From Streptomyces sp. NRRL S-87 (GTDB lineage: Bacteria > Actinomycetota > Actinomycetes > Streptomycetales > Streptomycetaceae): 64,000 bases of DNA. The stretch is taken from NCBI RefSeq assembly GCF_000719335.1, contig NZ_JOGB01000025.1, positions 33,550-97,549 of the forward strand, written 5' to 3'. The notes under the pieces were generated by a model. It made no database searches. It was not told where the DNA came from and saw only the letters and a list, made by a program, of their open reading frames with translations. This document shows positions 1 to 8,349 of the stretch, piece after piece (position 1 is the first letter of the stretch; each line of letters opens with the position of its first letter). The translations under genes and the position numbers were made by a program.

Positions 1-1190
1 GCGTCCAGCAGCAGCTTGCGGGCGCGCGGGCGCAGCAGGTTCACCGGCGCGGTGCCGCCGAGCACGGCCTGCCGGATCCGGTCGAGCTCGTCGGCCTCCA
101 GCTCCTGGCGCCGGTTGAAGGCGACCACCCGCAGCCGCTCGGGCGCGGGCCCGGCCGGGCCGCCGAGCTCCAGGGCGCCGCGGACGGCCTTCCGCAGGAC
201 CTTGAGCATCCGCGAGGAGCCCTTGATGCGGGAGACCGACGGCTCGTCGTACGTCGTCGCCTCGGCGCCGTCGACCAGCGAGCCGAGCGCGCGGATGGCG
301 ACCTGGCCCTCCTCGCCGAGCGAGGGCAGCACACCCTCGGTGTAGGCCACCAGCAGGGGCGTCGGGGAGACGATCAGGATGCCGCCCGCGTACCGGCGCC
401 GGTCCTGGTAGAGCAGGTAGGCGGCGCGGTGCAGGGCGACGGCGGTCTTGCCCGTGCCGGGGCCGCCGGAGACCTCCGCGACGGAGGCGGCGGGGGCGCG
501 GATGACGAGGTCCTGCTCGGCCTGGATCGACGAGACGATGTCGCGCATGGTGTGCGTACGGGCCCGGCCGAGCGAGGCCATCAGGGCGCCGTCGCCGATC
601 GCCGGCAGCTCCTCGCCGTCCAGCCGGGCGGTGACCTCGGGGCGCATGAGGTCGTCCTCGACGCCGAGCACCTTGCGGCCCTTGGAGCGGATCACGCGGC
701 GGCGCACCACGCGGCCGGGGTCCTTGGGCGTGGAGCGGTAGAAGGGCGCGGCGGCGGGGGCGCGCCAGTCGATGACCAGCGGCGAGTAGTCCGCGTCGAG
801 GACGCCGATCCGCCCGATGTGGAGGGTCTCGGCGATGTCGGCGGTCAGGTCGTCCCGGATGGCGTCGTCGGCCGGCTCCACCGAGGTGTACGCGCCGTCG
901 GGGCCGCGCTTGCCGTCCTTGCCGAGCACGAGGTCGATGCGTCCGAAGAGGAAGTCCTCGAACTCGTTGTTCAGCCGGTTGAGGTGGACCCCCGCGCGGA
1001 ACACCTGCGCGTCGCGCTCGGCGAGCGCGCCGGGCGTGCCGACCTGGCCGCGCTTGGCCGCGTCGTTCATCAGGAACTCCGCCTCGTGGATCTTCTCCTC
1101 GAGACGGCGGTACACCTGGTCCAGGTGAGTCTGCTCAAGCGCGATCTCCCGATCACGGAGAGTCTCTTCCGTGGCTTCCTGCGCGGCCAC
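1..1190 (-). CDS. helD: HelD-type RNA polymerase-recycling ATPase, N-terminal part (runs off window)
   Basis: Partial gene entering from the left edge; about 396 N-terminal codons are present. The start is GTG at 1190, with a purine-rich AGAAGGGGG stretch about 6 bases upstream. The N-terminus is a charged helical segment (LEQTHLDQVYRRLEEKIHEA), the usual HelD coiled coil that enters the RNA polymerase secondary channel. It is followed by a UvrD-like ATPase half with a Walker A motif (VSGGPGTGKTAVALHRAAY). HelD family proteins strip stalled or rifamycin-bound polymerase from DNA; in Streptomyces related proteins (HelR) contribute to rifampicin tolerance. That role is family knowledge, not shown here. 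The missing C-terminal half prevents a class assignment. I saw no rifamycin-associated palindrome upstream (1191-1370). Confidence 0.8.
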   Translation of the reverse strand, partial: MAAQEATEETLRDREIALEQTHLDQVYRRLEEKIHEAEFLMNDAAKRGQVGTPGALAERDAQVFRAGVHLNRLNNEFEDFLFGRIDLVLGKDGKRGPDGAYTSVEPADDAIRDDLTADIAETLHIGRIGVLDADYSPLVIDWRAPAAAPFYRSTPKDPGRVVRRRVIRSKGRKVLGVEDDLMRPEVTARLDGEELPAIGDGALMASLGRARTHTMRDIVSSIQAEQDLVIRAPAASVAEVSGGPGTGKTAVALHRAAYLLYQDRRRYAGGILIVSPTPLLVAYTEGVLPSLGEEGQVAIRALGSLVDGAEATTYDEPSVSRIKGSSRMLKVLRKAVRGALELGGPAGPAPERLRVVAFNRRQELEADELDRIRQAVLGGTAPVNLLRPRARKLLLD

Positions 1191-1370
1191 CGAGGGCCCC
1201 CTTCTGGTCGTTCTGGGCGACCGTCCAGGGTACCCCCCGCGGGTGCGGGCGGTCGTTCCGCTGCACCCGGGTCCCGGCACGCCCACCCGGCGGGCCGCGT
1301 CCGGCCGCGGACGGGGCTCCGCGCCCGGGGTGCCGGGCCCGTCGGCCCGCACGGGAGCGGTGGGCGCGCC

Positions 1371-1961
1371 CTACGCCGAGGGCCCCGCCGCCAGCGCCCG
1401 GCGCCGGTGCCGGGCCACCCGCTCCCGGTTGCCGCACAGCTCCGACGAGCACCACCGCCGCCGGTGCCCGCGCGAGGTGTCGAGGTAGACCCGGGTGCAG
1501 CCGTCCCCGTCGCACGCCCGCAGCAGCGCCATCGCCTCCGGGTCGGTCAGGAGCACGAGCCCGTCGCGGGCCACCGCCGCCAGCAGCGCCGCGCAGTCGG
1601 CCCCGCGCAGCTGCCGGACGAGCCCGCCGCCGTCCCCCCGTACGGCGTACAGGCCCGGCGGCGTACCGAGCGCGAGCGTGTTGACCCGCTCCAGGGCCTC
1701 GCCGGCCGGCAGCCCGCGCAGGGCCGCGGCCACCAGCTCCGCGAGGTCGGCGCGCAGCGCGCGGAAGGGCGGCAGCCAGTCGTACGCGACCCGGTCGAGC
1801 GGGGTCCCCCGGGGGACCAGCCCGGCCCCCAGCAGCCACTGCCGCAGCCGGGGTGCCTCCGCCAGCCGCTCCTCGGGCGCGGCCGTGTTGACCAGGTCCA
1901 GGCAGACCCGCCCGGAGTCGAACCACAGCTCGTGGGAGCCCGAGCCCGTGCCCGCAGCCAT
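1371..1961 (-). CDS. CGNR zinc-finger (ABATE-domain) regulator
   Basis: A 196-residue protein. The N-terminal part (about 10-140) matches the ABATE-type region, with the typical opening LWFDSGRVCLDLVNT. The C-terminal 45 residues form the CGNR zinc finger: CDGDGC, then a basic stretch, then WCSSELCGNRERVARHRRR, giving two Cys pairs plus Arg-rich DNA-binding residues. Family members are presumed stress-related transcription regulators; no ligand or target is known to me. The gene stands alone on the minus strand, 410 bp downstream of nnaR, with the HelD gene about 180 bp further on. The start codon is ATG, with only a weak Shine-Dalgarno sequence. Confidence 0.8.
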   Translation of the reverse strand: MAAGTGSGSHELWFDSGRVCLDLVNTAAPEERLAEAPRLRQWLLGAGLVPRGTPLDRVAYDWLPPFRALRADLAELVAAALRGLPAGEALERVNTLALGTPPGLYAVRGDGGGLVRQLRGADCAALLAAVARDGLVLLTDPEAMALLRACDGDGCTRVYLDTSRGHRRRWCSSELCGNRERVARHRRRALAAGPSA

Positions 1962-2212
1962 GCGCCTGCCACCGCCTCGAAGGTCACACCGGTGAACGTG
2001 CCGTCACGCTCCTCCAGAGTGCCCCGCCCGCCCCCGGACCGAAACCCCGCGGACGCACCCGTTCCCCGGTCTTTGTGTTGCGGCCTCCGCCACCGTCGTA
2101 CGGCACGTATGCCGCAGCGGAGGTGTGCCATGTCCGCCCGGACTTCACAGCGGCGGCCGGGCTCCGCACGGACGTCGAGGAGCACAACGTCCACGATGTC
2201 CGCCGCATCGCC

Positions 2213-3493
2213 CTAGCCCTCGGCGTACTTGGCGTCCGCCGCCGGGTCGAGGGCGAGGCGGTAGCCGCGCTTGACGACGGTCTGGATCAGCTTGGCGGAG
2301 CCGAGGGCCGCGCGCAGCCGGGCCATGGCGGTCTCGACGGCGTGCTCGTCGCGGCCCGCGCCCGGCAGGGCGCGCAGCAGCTCCGCGCGGGCGACCACCC
2401 AGCCCGGCCGGCGGGCCAGGGCCCGCAGCAGCGCCATGCCGGCCGGCGGCACCGGGCGCAGCTCGGCGTCGACGAGCACCGCGTGCCCCCGGATCTCGAC
2501 GCGGTGGCCGGCGACGGGCAGGGTCCGGGCCCGGGCGGGCAGTTCGCGGCACAGGAGCTGCACGAGCGGCCCGAGCCGGAAGCGTTCGGGCGCGGCGGTG
2601 GAGACGCCGTGGGCCTGCAGCGGCAGGGCGGTCACCGGCCCCACGCAGGCGGCCAGGACGTCCCCGCCGAAGGCGGCGAGGACGTCCGGCAGCAGGCCCC
2701 GCTCCTCGGCCCGGCTCAGCAGCGAGGCGGCGGCGGGCGCGGAGGTGAAGCTGACGGCGTCGAGGGAGCGGGCCACGACCGCGTCGAGCAGCCGGTCGAG
2801 CGGGGTCGGGTCCTCCGGCGGCAGCCACCTGTAGACGGGGACGACGACCACGTCGGCGCCGCCGTCGCGCAGCGCCTCGACGAACCCGGGCAGCGGTTCG
2901 CCGTGCAGCTGGAGGGCGATGCGCCGGCCGGCCACGCCCTCGCCGAGGAGCCGGTCGAGCACCTCGGCGAGGGACTCGGAGTCGGGCGACCACTCCTCGG
3001 TGAGTCCGGCGGCGCGGATCGCGCCCTTGACCTTGGGCCCGCGGGCCAGCAACCGGGCGTCGCGCAGCCGGGCCAGCAGGTCCTCGCCCACGCCCCAGCC
3101 GTCGGCGGCCTCGATCCAGCCGCGGAAGCCGATGGCGGTGGTGGCGACGACGGTGTCGGGGGCCGTGCCGATGAGGTCCTTGGTGGCGGCCAGCAGCTCC
3201 GCGTCGTCGGCCAGCGGGACGATGCGCAGCGCGGGGGCGTGCAGGACGGCGGCCCCGCGGCGGCGCAGCAGGGCGGCGAGCTCGTCGGCGCGCCGGGCGG
3301 CGGTGACGCCGACGGTGAACCCGGCCAGCGGCCCGGGGGCGCGCTCCCCCACGGCGGCGGGGGCCTGCGGGGCGGGGGCCGCACCCGGCGCGGGGGCGCC
3401 CTCGCAGGCGGGGGGTGCCGCCGCGGCGGCGGCCGGCCGCGGAGCCGGGGCGCTCCGGGACGGTTCGTGGTGGGGGCGGATGGTGGTGTCCAT
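2213..3493 (-). CDS. nnaR: NnaR-type nitrate assimilation regulator (uroporphyrinogen-III synthase-like domain plus winged helix)
   Basis: A 426-residue two-part protein. After an Ala/Pro-rich leader (about 1-55), residues 60-320 resemble uroporphyrinogen-III synthase (HemD), beginning LAGFTVGVTAARRADELAALLRRRG. The last 90 residues are an OmpR/PhoB-type winged helix (ALARRPGWVVARAELLRALP ... VETAMARLRAALG ... VVKRGYRL). In S. coelicolor this architecture belongs to NnaR, a DNA-binding co-activator of nitrate and nitrite assimilation that works with GlnR. Its position directly downstream of narK on the same strand (139 bp apart) supports the same identity. The HemD half probably senses something rather than making haem, which is inference. 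ATG start at 3493 with AGGGA upstream. A GlnR-like box lies at 3565-3591. Confidence 0.82.
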   Translation of the reverse strand: MDTTIRPHHEPSRSAPAPRPAAAAAAPPACEGAPAPGAAPAPQAPAAVGERAPGPLAGFTVGVTAARRADELAALLRRRGAAVLHAPALRIVPLADDAELLAATKDLIGTAPDTVVATTAIGFRGWIEAADGWGVGEDLLARLRDARLLARGPKVKGAIRAAGLTEEWSPDSESLAEVLDRLLGEGVAGRRIALQLHGEPLPGFVEALRDGGADVVVVPVYRWLPPEDPTPLDRLLDAVVARSLDAVSFTSAPAAASLLSRAEERGLLPDVLAAFGGDVLAACVGPVTALPLQAHGVSTAAPERFRLGPLVQLLCRELPARARTLPVAGHRVEIRGHAVLVDAELRPVPPAGMALLRALARRPGWVVARAELLRALPGAGRDEHAVETAMARLRAALGSAKLIQTVVKRGYRLALDPAADAKYAEG

Positions 3494-3564
3494 GCGGGTC
3501 CCTGCCTAGCGCAAAGGGGGGCGGTGCGACGCGTCCGAGCCTGCCAACGCGGCGTGACGGGTTC

Positions 3565-3591
3565 GGTTCACCGGTATTTCACCCGGGTAAC
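3565..3591 (-). promoter_or_regulatory. GlnR-like box between narK and nnaR
   Basis: Read on the minus strand: GTTAC, six bases, GAAAT, six bases, GAACC. The first two elements fit the GlnR consensus gTnAC-N6-GaAAc closely; the third fits poorly. The site is 72-98 bp upstream of the nnaR start, where an activator site would be expected. GlnR control of nitrate genes is established in Streptomyces; binding here is inference. Confidence 0.55.
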
Positions 3592-3632
3592 ACGGGCGTC
3601 GGGCCGGGTGCCTTGCGTCACCCGGCCCGCGC

Positions 3633-4994
3633 TCAGACGGACGTCAGCTGCGGGGCCGTCTCCGCGCTGGAGGCGATCACGCGGCTGCCGGCGGGCCGGC
3701 GAAGGTATACCGCCCAGGTGACCGCGCAGCACAGGGCGTAGAAGCCGAGGAAGGCGGTGTACGCGGCGGTGCCGGTGCCGGAGGTCAGGAAAGCCTCCCG
3801 GAAGGCGAGGTTGACGCCCAGTCCGCCGACCGCGCCGACCGCGCCGATCAGGCCCATGGCGGCGCCCGACAGCCGCCGCCCGTAGGCGGCCGCGTCGTCC
3901 CCGGCCAGGCCGCGGGCCAGGGCCTGGTTCATGAAGATGCCCGGGATCATCTTGTACGTGGAGCCGTTGCCGAGCCCGCTGAGGACGAACAGGGCGGTGA
4001 AGCCGACGAGGAAGACCGGCAGCGACTCCCGGACCGAGGCGAGGACCACGACCCCGGTCGCGGCGGCCATGGCGAGGAACGTGCCGAGCGTGATGCGGGC
4101 GCCGCCGAACCGGTCGGCGAGCCGTCCGCCGACGGGCCTGACCAGCGAGCCGAGCAGCGGGCCGACGAAGGTCAGCGAGGCGGCCTGGAGCGGCGTACGG
4201 CCGAACTGGGTCTGGAGCACCAGCCCGAAGGCGAAGCTGTAGCCGATGAAGGAGCCGAAGGTCCCGATGTACAGGAAGGCCATGATCCAGGTGTGGCCCT
4301 GGCGCAGGGCCTCGCGCACCGCGCCGGTGTCGTTGCTGACCGCCGCGAGGTTGTCCATGCGCGCCCAGGCCAGGCCCGCGGCGATCAGCACCAGCGGGAT
4401 GTAGGCGGCCAGCAGCAGCCGGGGCCGGCCGGCGCCGGCGGTGCCGATGACGAGCAGGCCGGCGAGCTGGAGGACGGGGACGCCGATGTTGCCGCCGCCT
4501 GCGTTGAGGCCGAGCGCCCAGCCCTTCTTCCGGAGGGGGAAGAAGGCGTTGATGTTGGTCATGGAGGAGGCGAAGTTGCCGCCGCCGACGCCGGTGAGGG
4601 CGGCCACCAGCACGAAGGTGCCGTACGAGGTGCCGGGTTCCATCACGGCGTACGCCGCCCCGAGCGGCGCGAGCAGCATGAGGGCGCTGACGACCGTCCA
4701 GTTGCGGCCGCCGAACAGGGCGACGGCGAAGGTGTACGGGATCCGGGCGAACGCGCCGACGAGCGTGGCGGTGCCGATGAGGAAGAACTTGCCGGCCGGA
4801 TCGATGCCGTACTCCGGCCCCATGAAGAGCACCATCACGGACCACAGGGTCCAGACGGAGAAGCCGATGTGTTCGGAGAGGACGGAGTAGACCAGGTTGC
4901 GGCGGGCCACCCGTTCGCCCGTCTCCTGCCAGAACTGCTCGTCCTCGGGGTCCCACCGCTCGATCCAGCGGCCCCCAGTGCGCCCTGCACCCAT
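3633..4994 (-). CDS. narK: NarK/NasA-type nitrate/nitrite transporter (MFS)
   Basis: A 453-residue MFS permease with about 12 membrane segments. It carries the nitrate-porter signature glycine stretches: GVGGGNFASSMTNINAFFP in the first half and FVLSGLGNGSTYKMIP in the second. It imports nitrate (and perhaps exports nitrite) for assimilation. A longer reading frame begins at 5033, but the ATG at 4994 has a clear GGAGG six to seven bases upstream, so I use it. nnaR follows on the same strand, and a GlnR-like box lies upstream at 5075-5101. The pair therefore looks like a nitrogen-controlled nitrate uptake unit. No nitrate reductase gene is in view. Confidence 0.9.
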   Translation of the reverse strand: MGAGRTGGRWIERWDPEDEQFWQETGERVARRNLVYSVLSEHIGFSVWTLWSVMVLFMGPEYGIDPAGKFFLIGTATLVGAFARIPYTFAVALFGGRNWTVVSALMLLAPLGAAYAVMEPGTSYGTFVLVAALTGVGGGNFASSMTNINAFFPLRKKGWALGLNAGGGNIGVPVLQLAGLLVIGTAGAGRPRLLLAAYIPLVLIAAGLAWARMDNLAAVSNDTGAVREALRQGHTWIMAFLYIGTFGSFIGYSFAFGLVLQTQFGRTPLQAASLTFVGPLLGSLVRPVGGRLADRFGGARITLGTFLAMAAATGVVVLASVRESLPVFLVGFTALFVLSGLGNGSTYKMIPGIFMNQALARGLAGDDAAAYGRRLSGAAMGLIGAVGAVGGLGVNLAFREAFLTSGTGTAAYTAFLGFYALCCAVTWAVYLRRPAGSRVIASSAETAPQLTSV

Positions 4995-5074
4995 CACACG
5001 CCTCCACAACGCTGCCGGTCCTGTCCGTGGCAAGGACCGTAGGAGGGGCGGGTTTCGGCCCCCGTGCCCGTGCG

Positions 5075-5101
5075 GTGACCGCTGCGGAACGTTGCTCTCA
5101 C
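5075..5101 (+). promoter_or_regulatory. GlnR-like box upstream of narK
   Basis: Reading on the plus strand: GTGAC, six bases, GGAAC, six bases, CTCAC. This follows the gTnAC-N6-GaAAC-N6-gTnAC layout of GlnR operators with one mismatch in each of the second and third elements. It lies 81-107 bp upstream of the narK ATG. GlnR sites are known to work in either orientation. Confidence 0.55.
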
Positions 5102-5159
5102 CCGGCCGCGCGGGCCGCTGTGAGCGGCCCGTGCAGCGGGCGGGGCGGGTGCCGGGCGG

Positions 5160-6131
5160 CTACCGGGTGCGCATCACGGCCGCGTCGCCTTCCGGCAGCC
5201 AGCTGTCGGCCGGCCGCCGCAGCCAGCCGCGGTCGGCGCCCAGGGCGGCCGCGGCCGTGCGCAGGGCGTCGAGCCCGGGGTGGTGGAGGCCCTTGCGCCA
5301 GACCATCGACAGCGGGGACAGCGGTACGGGCGCCACGAGCGGCCGTTTGACCGAGCCGGGCATGTCGAGGAAGTCGACGGTGACCAGCACGGGGTTGCGG
5401 GTCTTGGCCATGACGCGGCGGAACTCCTCCTTGCCGACGGCCACCGGGGCCGGCGGGGCGAGGGCCGTGCCCCGCCCGGCGAAGAGCTGCCGGGCCAGGT
5501 CGGTCCACTCCAGCGTGCGGGGGTTGCCGGCGCCGGCGTAGACGGTCTCGCCGGCGAGCGCGTCGAGCGGTACGGCGTCCGCGCCGGCGAGCGGGTGGCC
5601 GTCCGGCAGCAGCACCGCGAGGGGTTCGAAGCGTACGGGCTGGTGGTCGAGGCGGGCGCGCAGGGCGGGGTCGAGCCCGGCGACGCGGCCGAAGGAGACG
5701 TCGAGGCGGCCGGCGGCGATCTCGGCGGCGGCGTGGGTGAGTCCGCTCTCGAAGCGGGCCATCAGCTCGCAGCCGGGGGCGAGTTCGCGGGCCCGTTCCA
5801 GGACCAGGCGGCCGGTGCTGGGGCCGTCGGTGTTGAGGTCGACCAGGAGGGGGCGGGCCTCCTCGCCGGCGCCGAAGGCCGCGGCGAGGTCGTCGTACGC
5901 CTCCAGCACGCGGCGCGCGTGCGGCAGCAGCCGCTCGCCCTCGGGGGTGAGGGTGACGTGGCGGGTGGTGCGGACGAACAGGTCGGCGCCCAGGACCCGT
6001 TCGAGGCGGCGGACATCGCGGCTGAGGGCCTGCTGGGCGACGAAGAGCCGGGCGGCGGCGCGGGTGAAGTGCAGCTCCTCGGCGACGGCCGTGAAGCCGC
6101 GCAGCAGGCGGGGGTCGACGTCGGGTGTCAC
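5160..6131 (-). CDS. LysR-family transcriptional regulator
   Basis: A 323-residue LysR regulator. Residues about 6-65 are the winged helix (LLRGFTAVAEELHFTRAAARLFVAQQALSRDVRRLERVLG), and the rest is the effector-binding periplasmic-binding-protein-like fold. It is divergent from the MFS gene at 6216 with an 84-bp shared intergenic region. That suggests it controls that transporter and itself, as is common for the family. A CAACAC/GTGTTG inverted repeat spans 6153-6189 in the shared region, but its 25-base gap is long for a LysR box. The effector is unknown. Confidence 0.88.
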   Translation of the reverse strand: MTPDVDPRLLRGFTAVAEELHFTRAAARLFVAQQALSRDVRRLERVLGADLFVRTTRHVTLTPEGERLLPHARRVLEAYDDLAAAFGAGEEARPLLVDLNTDGPSTGRLVLERARELAPGCELMARFESGLTHAAAEIAAGRLDVSFGRVAGLDPALRARLDHQPVRFEPLAVLLPDGHPLAGADAVPLDALAGETVYAGAGNPRTLEWTDLARQLFAGRGTALAPPAPVAVGKEEFRRVMAKTRNPVLVTVDFLDMPGSVKRPLVAPVPLSPLSMVWRKGLHHPGLDALRTAAAALGADRGWLRRPADSWLPEGDAAVMRTR

Positions 6132-6215
6132 GCGGCGACCCTAGCCGACTGACAACACGGGTGCGTGAATGGGGGCTGATCAGGTGTTGGACCGGGGCCC
6201 GGGGCCCGGGCCAGC

Positions 6216-7646
6216 ATGATCGGCATGGCCCTTCTGACCGTCACGGGAACCACCCTCGTCGCCGCCCCCGTCCCCGCCGCCCCCGTCCGCGCCGCCTCCT
6301 CCATCGCCTCCTCCACCGCCTCCTCCGGCGTCGCCTCGGGCTGCGCCGCTTCGGCCGCCACCTCTTCGGCCGCCGCCCCGCGGCGGCCGCGCGGGGCCGT
6401 GGGCCGGGCCGCGGCCGGGGCCGCGCGCCGGTTCGCGGCCCGGGCCCTGCGCCCCGTGGCCCCGTACCGGCGCCTGCTGGCGGTCCCCGGCGCCCGGGCC
6501 TTCACCGCCGGGAACCTGATCGCCCGCCTCCCCATGGGCATGTTCGGCGTCAGCGCCGTCATGATGATCGCCGGGCAGCGCGGCTCGTACGCCCTGGCCG
6601 GCGCGGTCACCGCCACCGGCCTGGCCGCCACCGCGGTGGTCGGCCCGGGGACGGCCCGGCTGGTGGACCGGTACGGGCAGGCCCGGATCGCCGTCCCGGC
6701 CACGGTCGTGGCGGTGCTCGGCTCGCTCGCCCTGGTGGTGTGCGTCCGTACGCACGCCCCGGACTGGACGCTGTTCGCCGCGTACGCCGCCACCGCGACC
6801 ACGCCGAACATCGGCGGCATGTCGCGGGCCCGCTGGGCGCACCTGCTGCGGGCGGACGCGGCGGCCCGGCACACCGCGAACTCCTTCGAACAGGCCGCCG
6901 ACGAACTGTGCTTCATGCTCGGCCCCGTCCTGGCCGCCTTCCTCTGCGGGACCCTGTTCCCCGAGGCCGGCACGCTGGTGGGCGCCGCGCTGCTGCTGAC
7001 CGGCATGGCCGTCTTCTGCGCCCAGCGCTCCACCGAGCCGCCGGTGGGCGGTGCGGCGGCGCGCGGCGCGGCCCCGCTCCGGGCGCCGGGGATGCCGGCG
7101 CTGCTGGCGATGTTCCTGGCGATGGGGGCGGTGTTCGGGTCGATGGAGGTGGTCTCGATCGCCTTCCTCGACGGGCACGGCCTGACCTCCGGCGCGGGCC
7201 CGGTCCTCGCCCTGCAGGCACTGGGCTCCTGCCTGGCCGGGCTGCTGTACGGCACCCTGCGCCCGGCGGCGGCACCGCGGCGCCGGCTCGTGGCGTGCGT
7301 CGCGGCGATGGCGGTGCTGATGGCGCTGCCGCTGGGCGCCGCCGCCACCGGGGCGGTGCCGCTGCTGGCCGTGGCCCTGCTCACGGCGGGCATGGCGACC
7401 GCCCCGACGATGGTGACGGGCATGTCGCTGGTCCAGCGGCTGAGCCCGGCCGGCCGCCTCAACGAGGCCATGACCCTGTCCGTGACCGCCCTGCTGGCGG
7501 GCATCTCCGCGGGCGCGGCCACCGCCGGCACCGCGGTCGACCACCTGGGCCCGGTCCCCGCCTACGCCCTCCCCCCGGCCGCCGCGCTCACGGCACTGCT
7601 CCTCGCCCTCCCCCAACTCCGCGACCGGGCCCCCCGCTCGGTGTGA
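6216..7646 (+). CDS. MFS efflux-type transporter
   Basis: Up to 476 residues. An unusually long Ala/Ser/Arg-rich N-terminal extension (about 1-85) precedes about 12 membrane segments starting near ALRPVAPYRRLLAVPGARAFTAGNLIARLPMG. The fold and the opening motif (YRRLLAVPGARAFTAGNLIARLP) match MFS permeases of the drug or small-molecule exporter kind often paired with regulators. No Shine-Dalgarno sequence is visible before the ATG at 6216 or the next ATG at 6225, so the start is uncertain and the real protein may begin later. It is divergent from a LysR gene that probably regulates it. The substrate cannot be deduced. Confidence 0.8.
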   Translation: MIGMALLTVTGTTLVAAPVPAAPVRAASSIASSTASSGVASGCAASAATSSAAAPRRPRGAVGRAAAGAARRFAARALRPVAPYRRLLAVPGARAFTAGNLIARLPMGMFGVSAVMMIAGQRGSYALAGAVTATGLAATAVVGPGTARLVDRYGQARIAVPATVVAVLGSLALVVCVRTHAPDWTLFAAYAATATTPNIGGMSRARWAHLLRADAAARHTANSFEQAADELCFMLGPVLAAFLCGTLFPEAGTLVGAALLLTGMAVFCAQRSTEPPVGGAAARGAAPLRAPGMPALLAMFLAMGAVFGSMEVVSIAFLDGHGLTSGAGPVLALQALGSCLAGLLYGTLRPAAAPRRRLVACVAAMAVLMALPLGAAATGAVPLLAVALLTAGMATAPTMVTGMSLVQRLSPAGRLNEAMTLSVTALLAGISAGAATAGTAVDHLGPVPAYALPPAAALTALLLALPQLRDRAPRSV

Positions 7647-7674
7647 CCCGCGCCCGCCCTCGTACGCTCCGGTC

Positions 7675-7842
7675 ATGAGCGACGACGACACGACCACCGA
7701 GCAGGACGACGTCCCTCGCTGGATGCTGGTGACCTCGGCGGTCGCGGGCTTCCTCCTGGAGCTCCTCACGTCCGGCAAGAGCTCCTCGACCTGGGGCTCG
7801 TCCTCGGACTCGTGCGGCTCCTCCGACGGCGGCAGCGACTGA
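7675..7842 (+). CDS. Small hypothetical membrane protein (55 aa)
   Basis: A 55-residue ORF: acidic N-terminus (MSDDDTTTEQDDVPRW), one hydrophobic stretch (about 17-31, MLVTSAVAGFLLELL) and a Ser/Gly/Asp tail. The layout suggests a single-span membrane peptide, but I recognise no family. It lies 28 bp after the MFS stop codon on the same strand and could be co-transcribed. The Shine-Dalgarno sequence is weak. Codon use is typical of the genome. Confidence 0.45.
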   Translation: MSDDDTTTEQDDVPRWMLVTSAVAGFLLELLTSGKSSSTWGSSSDSCGSSDGGSD

Positions 7843-7902
7843 CCCGCCCCGGGCCGTGAACGACACAGGACGACCGGACACCTCCGAACGGTGCCGGAAT
7901 GC

Positions 7903-7917
7903 GGTACCTGTGGTACC
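7903..7917. promoter_or_regulatory. Double GGTACC palindrome before the antitoxin gene
   Basis: GGTACC-TGT-GGTACC: two copies of a six-base palindrome separated by three bases, forming a 15-bp symmetric element 19 bp upstream of the yefM-type start. YefM-family antitoxins autoregulate by binding short palindromes near their promoters, so this is a plausible operator. That is inference from position and symmetry only. Confidence 0.4.
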
Positions 7918-7935
7918 AGGCGAGCGGAGTCGGCC

Positions 7936-8208
7936 ATGCCCATAAGCGCGAGCGAGGCCCGCAAGACCCTGTTCCCCCTCATCGAGCGGGTGAACAACGA
8001 CCACACCCCGGTCCGCATCAGCTCCAAGGCCGGGGACGCGGTCCTGATGTCGGCCGACGACTACGACTCGTGGCAGGAGACCGTCCACCTCCTGCGCTCC
8101 CCCGCCAACGCCCGCCGCCTGATGGAGGCCGTCGCCCGCGACCGCGCCTCCGCCGGCGACGTCACCAAGAGCATGGAAGAGCTGCACGGCCTGGCCGGCG
8201 AGCAGTGA
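7936..8208 (+). CDS. yefM: YefM/Phd-family antitoxin (orphan)
   Basis: A 90-residue antitoxin. The N-terminal half is the Phd/YefM DNA-binding dimer fold (MPISASEARKTLFPLIERVN ... HTPVRISSKAGDAVLMSADDYDSWQETVHLL). The C-terminal tail would bind and cover a YoeB-type RNase toxin. The ATG at 7936 has GCGGAG at a good distance; a longer in-frame version from 7891 has no support. Its stop codon overlaps a GTG that starts a YoeB-like frame, the usual toxin-antitoxin coupling. The toxin frame is lost after about 14 residues, so this antitoxin appears to have no local partner. It may still act as a regulator or counter toxins encoded elsewhere. Confidence 0.85.
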   Translation: MPISASEARKTLFPLIERVNNDHTPVRISSKAGDAVLMSADDYDSWQETVHLLRSPANARRLMEAVARDRASAGDVTKSMEELHGLAGEQ

Positions 8209-8249
8209 GGAGCGTCCCTTTCGACCCCGACGCCTGGGAGGACTTCCAG
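8205..8249 (+). pseudogene. Truncated YoeB-like toxin stub
   Basis: The frame opens with GTG inside the antitoxin stop codon and reads VRSVPFDPDAWEDF, which matches the start of Streptomyces YoeB toxins as I remember them. After about 15 codons similarity ends abruptly, and the frame continues as Pro/Ala-rich sequence to a stop at 8346-8348. The conserved YoeB core and C-terminal catalytic residues are absent, and no remnants are visible in the 100 bp up to the tmRNA gene. It is a decayed toxin gene. The break is about 100 bp from the ssrA 3' end, a common integration site. Confidence 0.6.
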
Positions 8250-8297
8250 TCTCGGACTGAGACGCCCCCGCCCGCCCCGGCCGGGGCCGGACATGAC

Positions 8298-8333
8298 GAA
8301 GGCCCCGCCGCCCCGGAGGGCTGCGGGGCCTTC
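8298..8333. terminator. Bidirectional hairpin between the toxin stub and ssrA
   Basis: An 11-bp perfect stem (GAAGGCCCCGC / GCGGGGCCTTC) with a 14-base loop. It lies 17 bp beyond the tmRNA 3' end and after the antitoxin unit, so it can end transcription from both sides. Confidence 0.7.
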
Positions 8334-8349
8334 GCCCACATGGGATGAG

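Noticed and set aside
1191..1370. Rifamycin-associated element upstream of the HelD gene
   Set aside because: Looked for a long palindrome as found before helR genes in Streptomyces; none is visible, so no drug-induced control is claimed.
2130..2216. 28-codon plus-strand ORF with a GGAGG ribosome site between the CGNR gene and nnaR
   Set aside because: The sequence is Ser/Thr/Arg noise, it ends against the convergent nnaR gene, and another frame through the same site looks no worse. The ribosome site match is likely chance.
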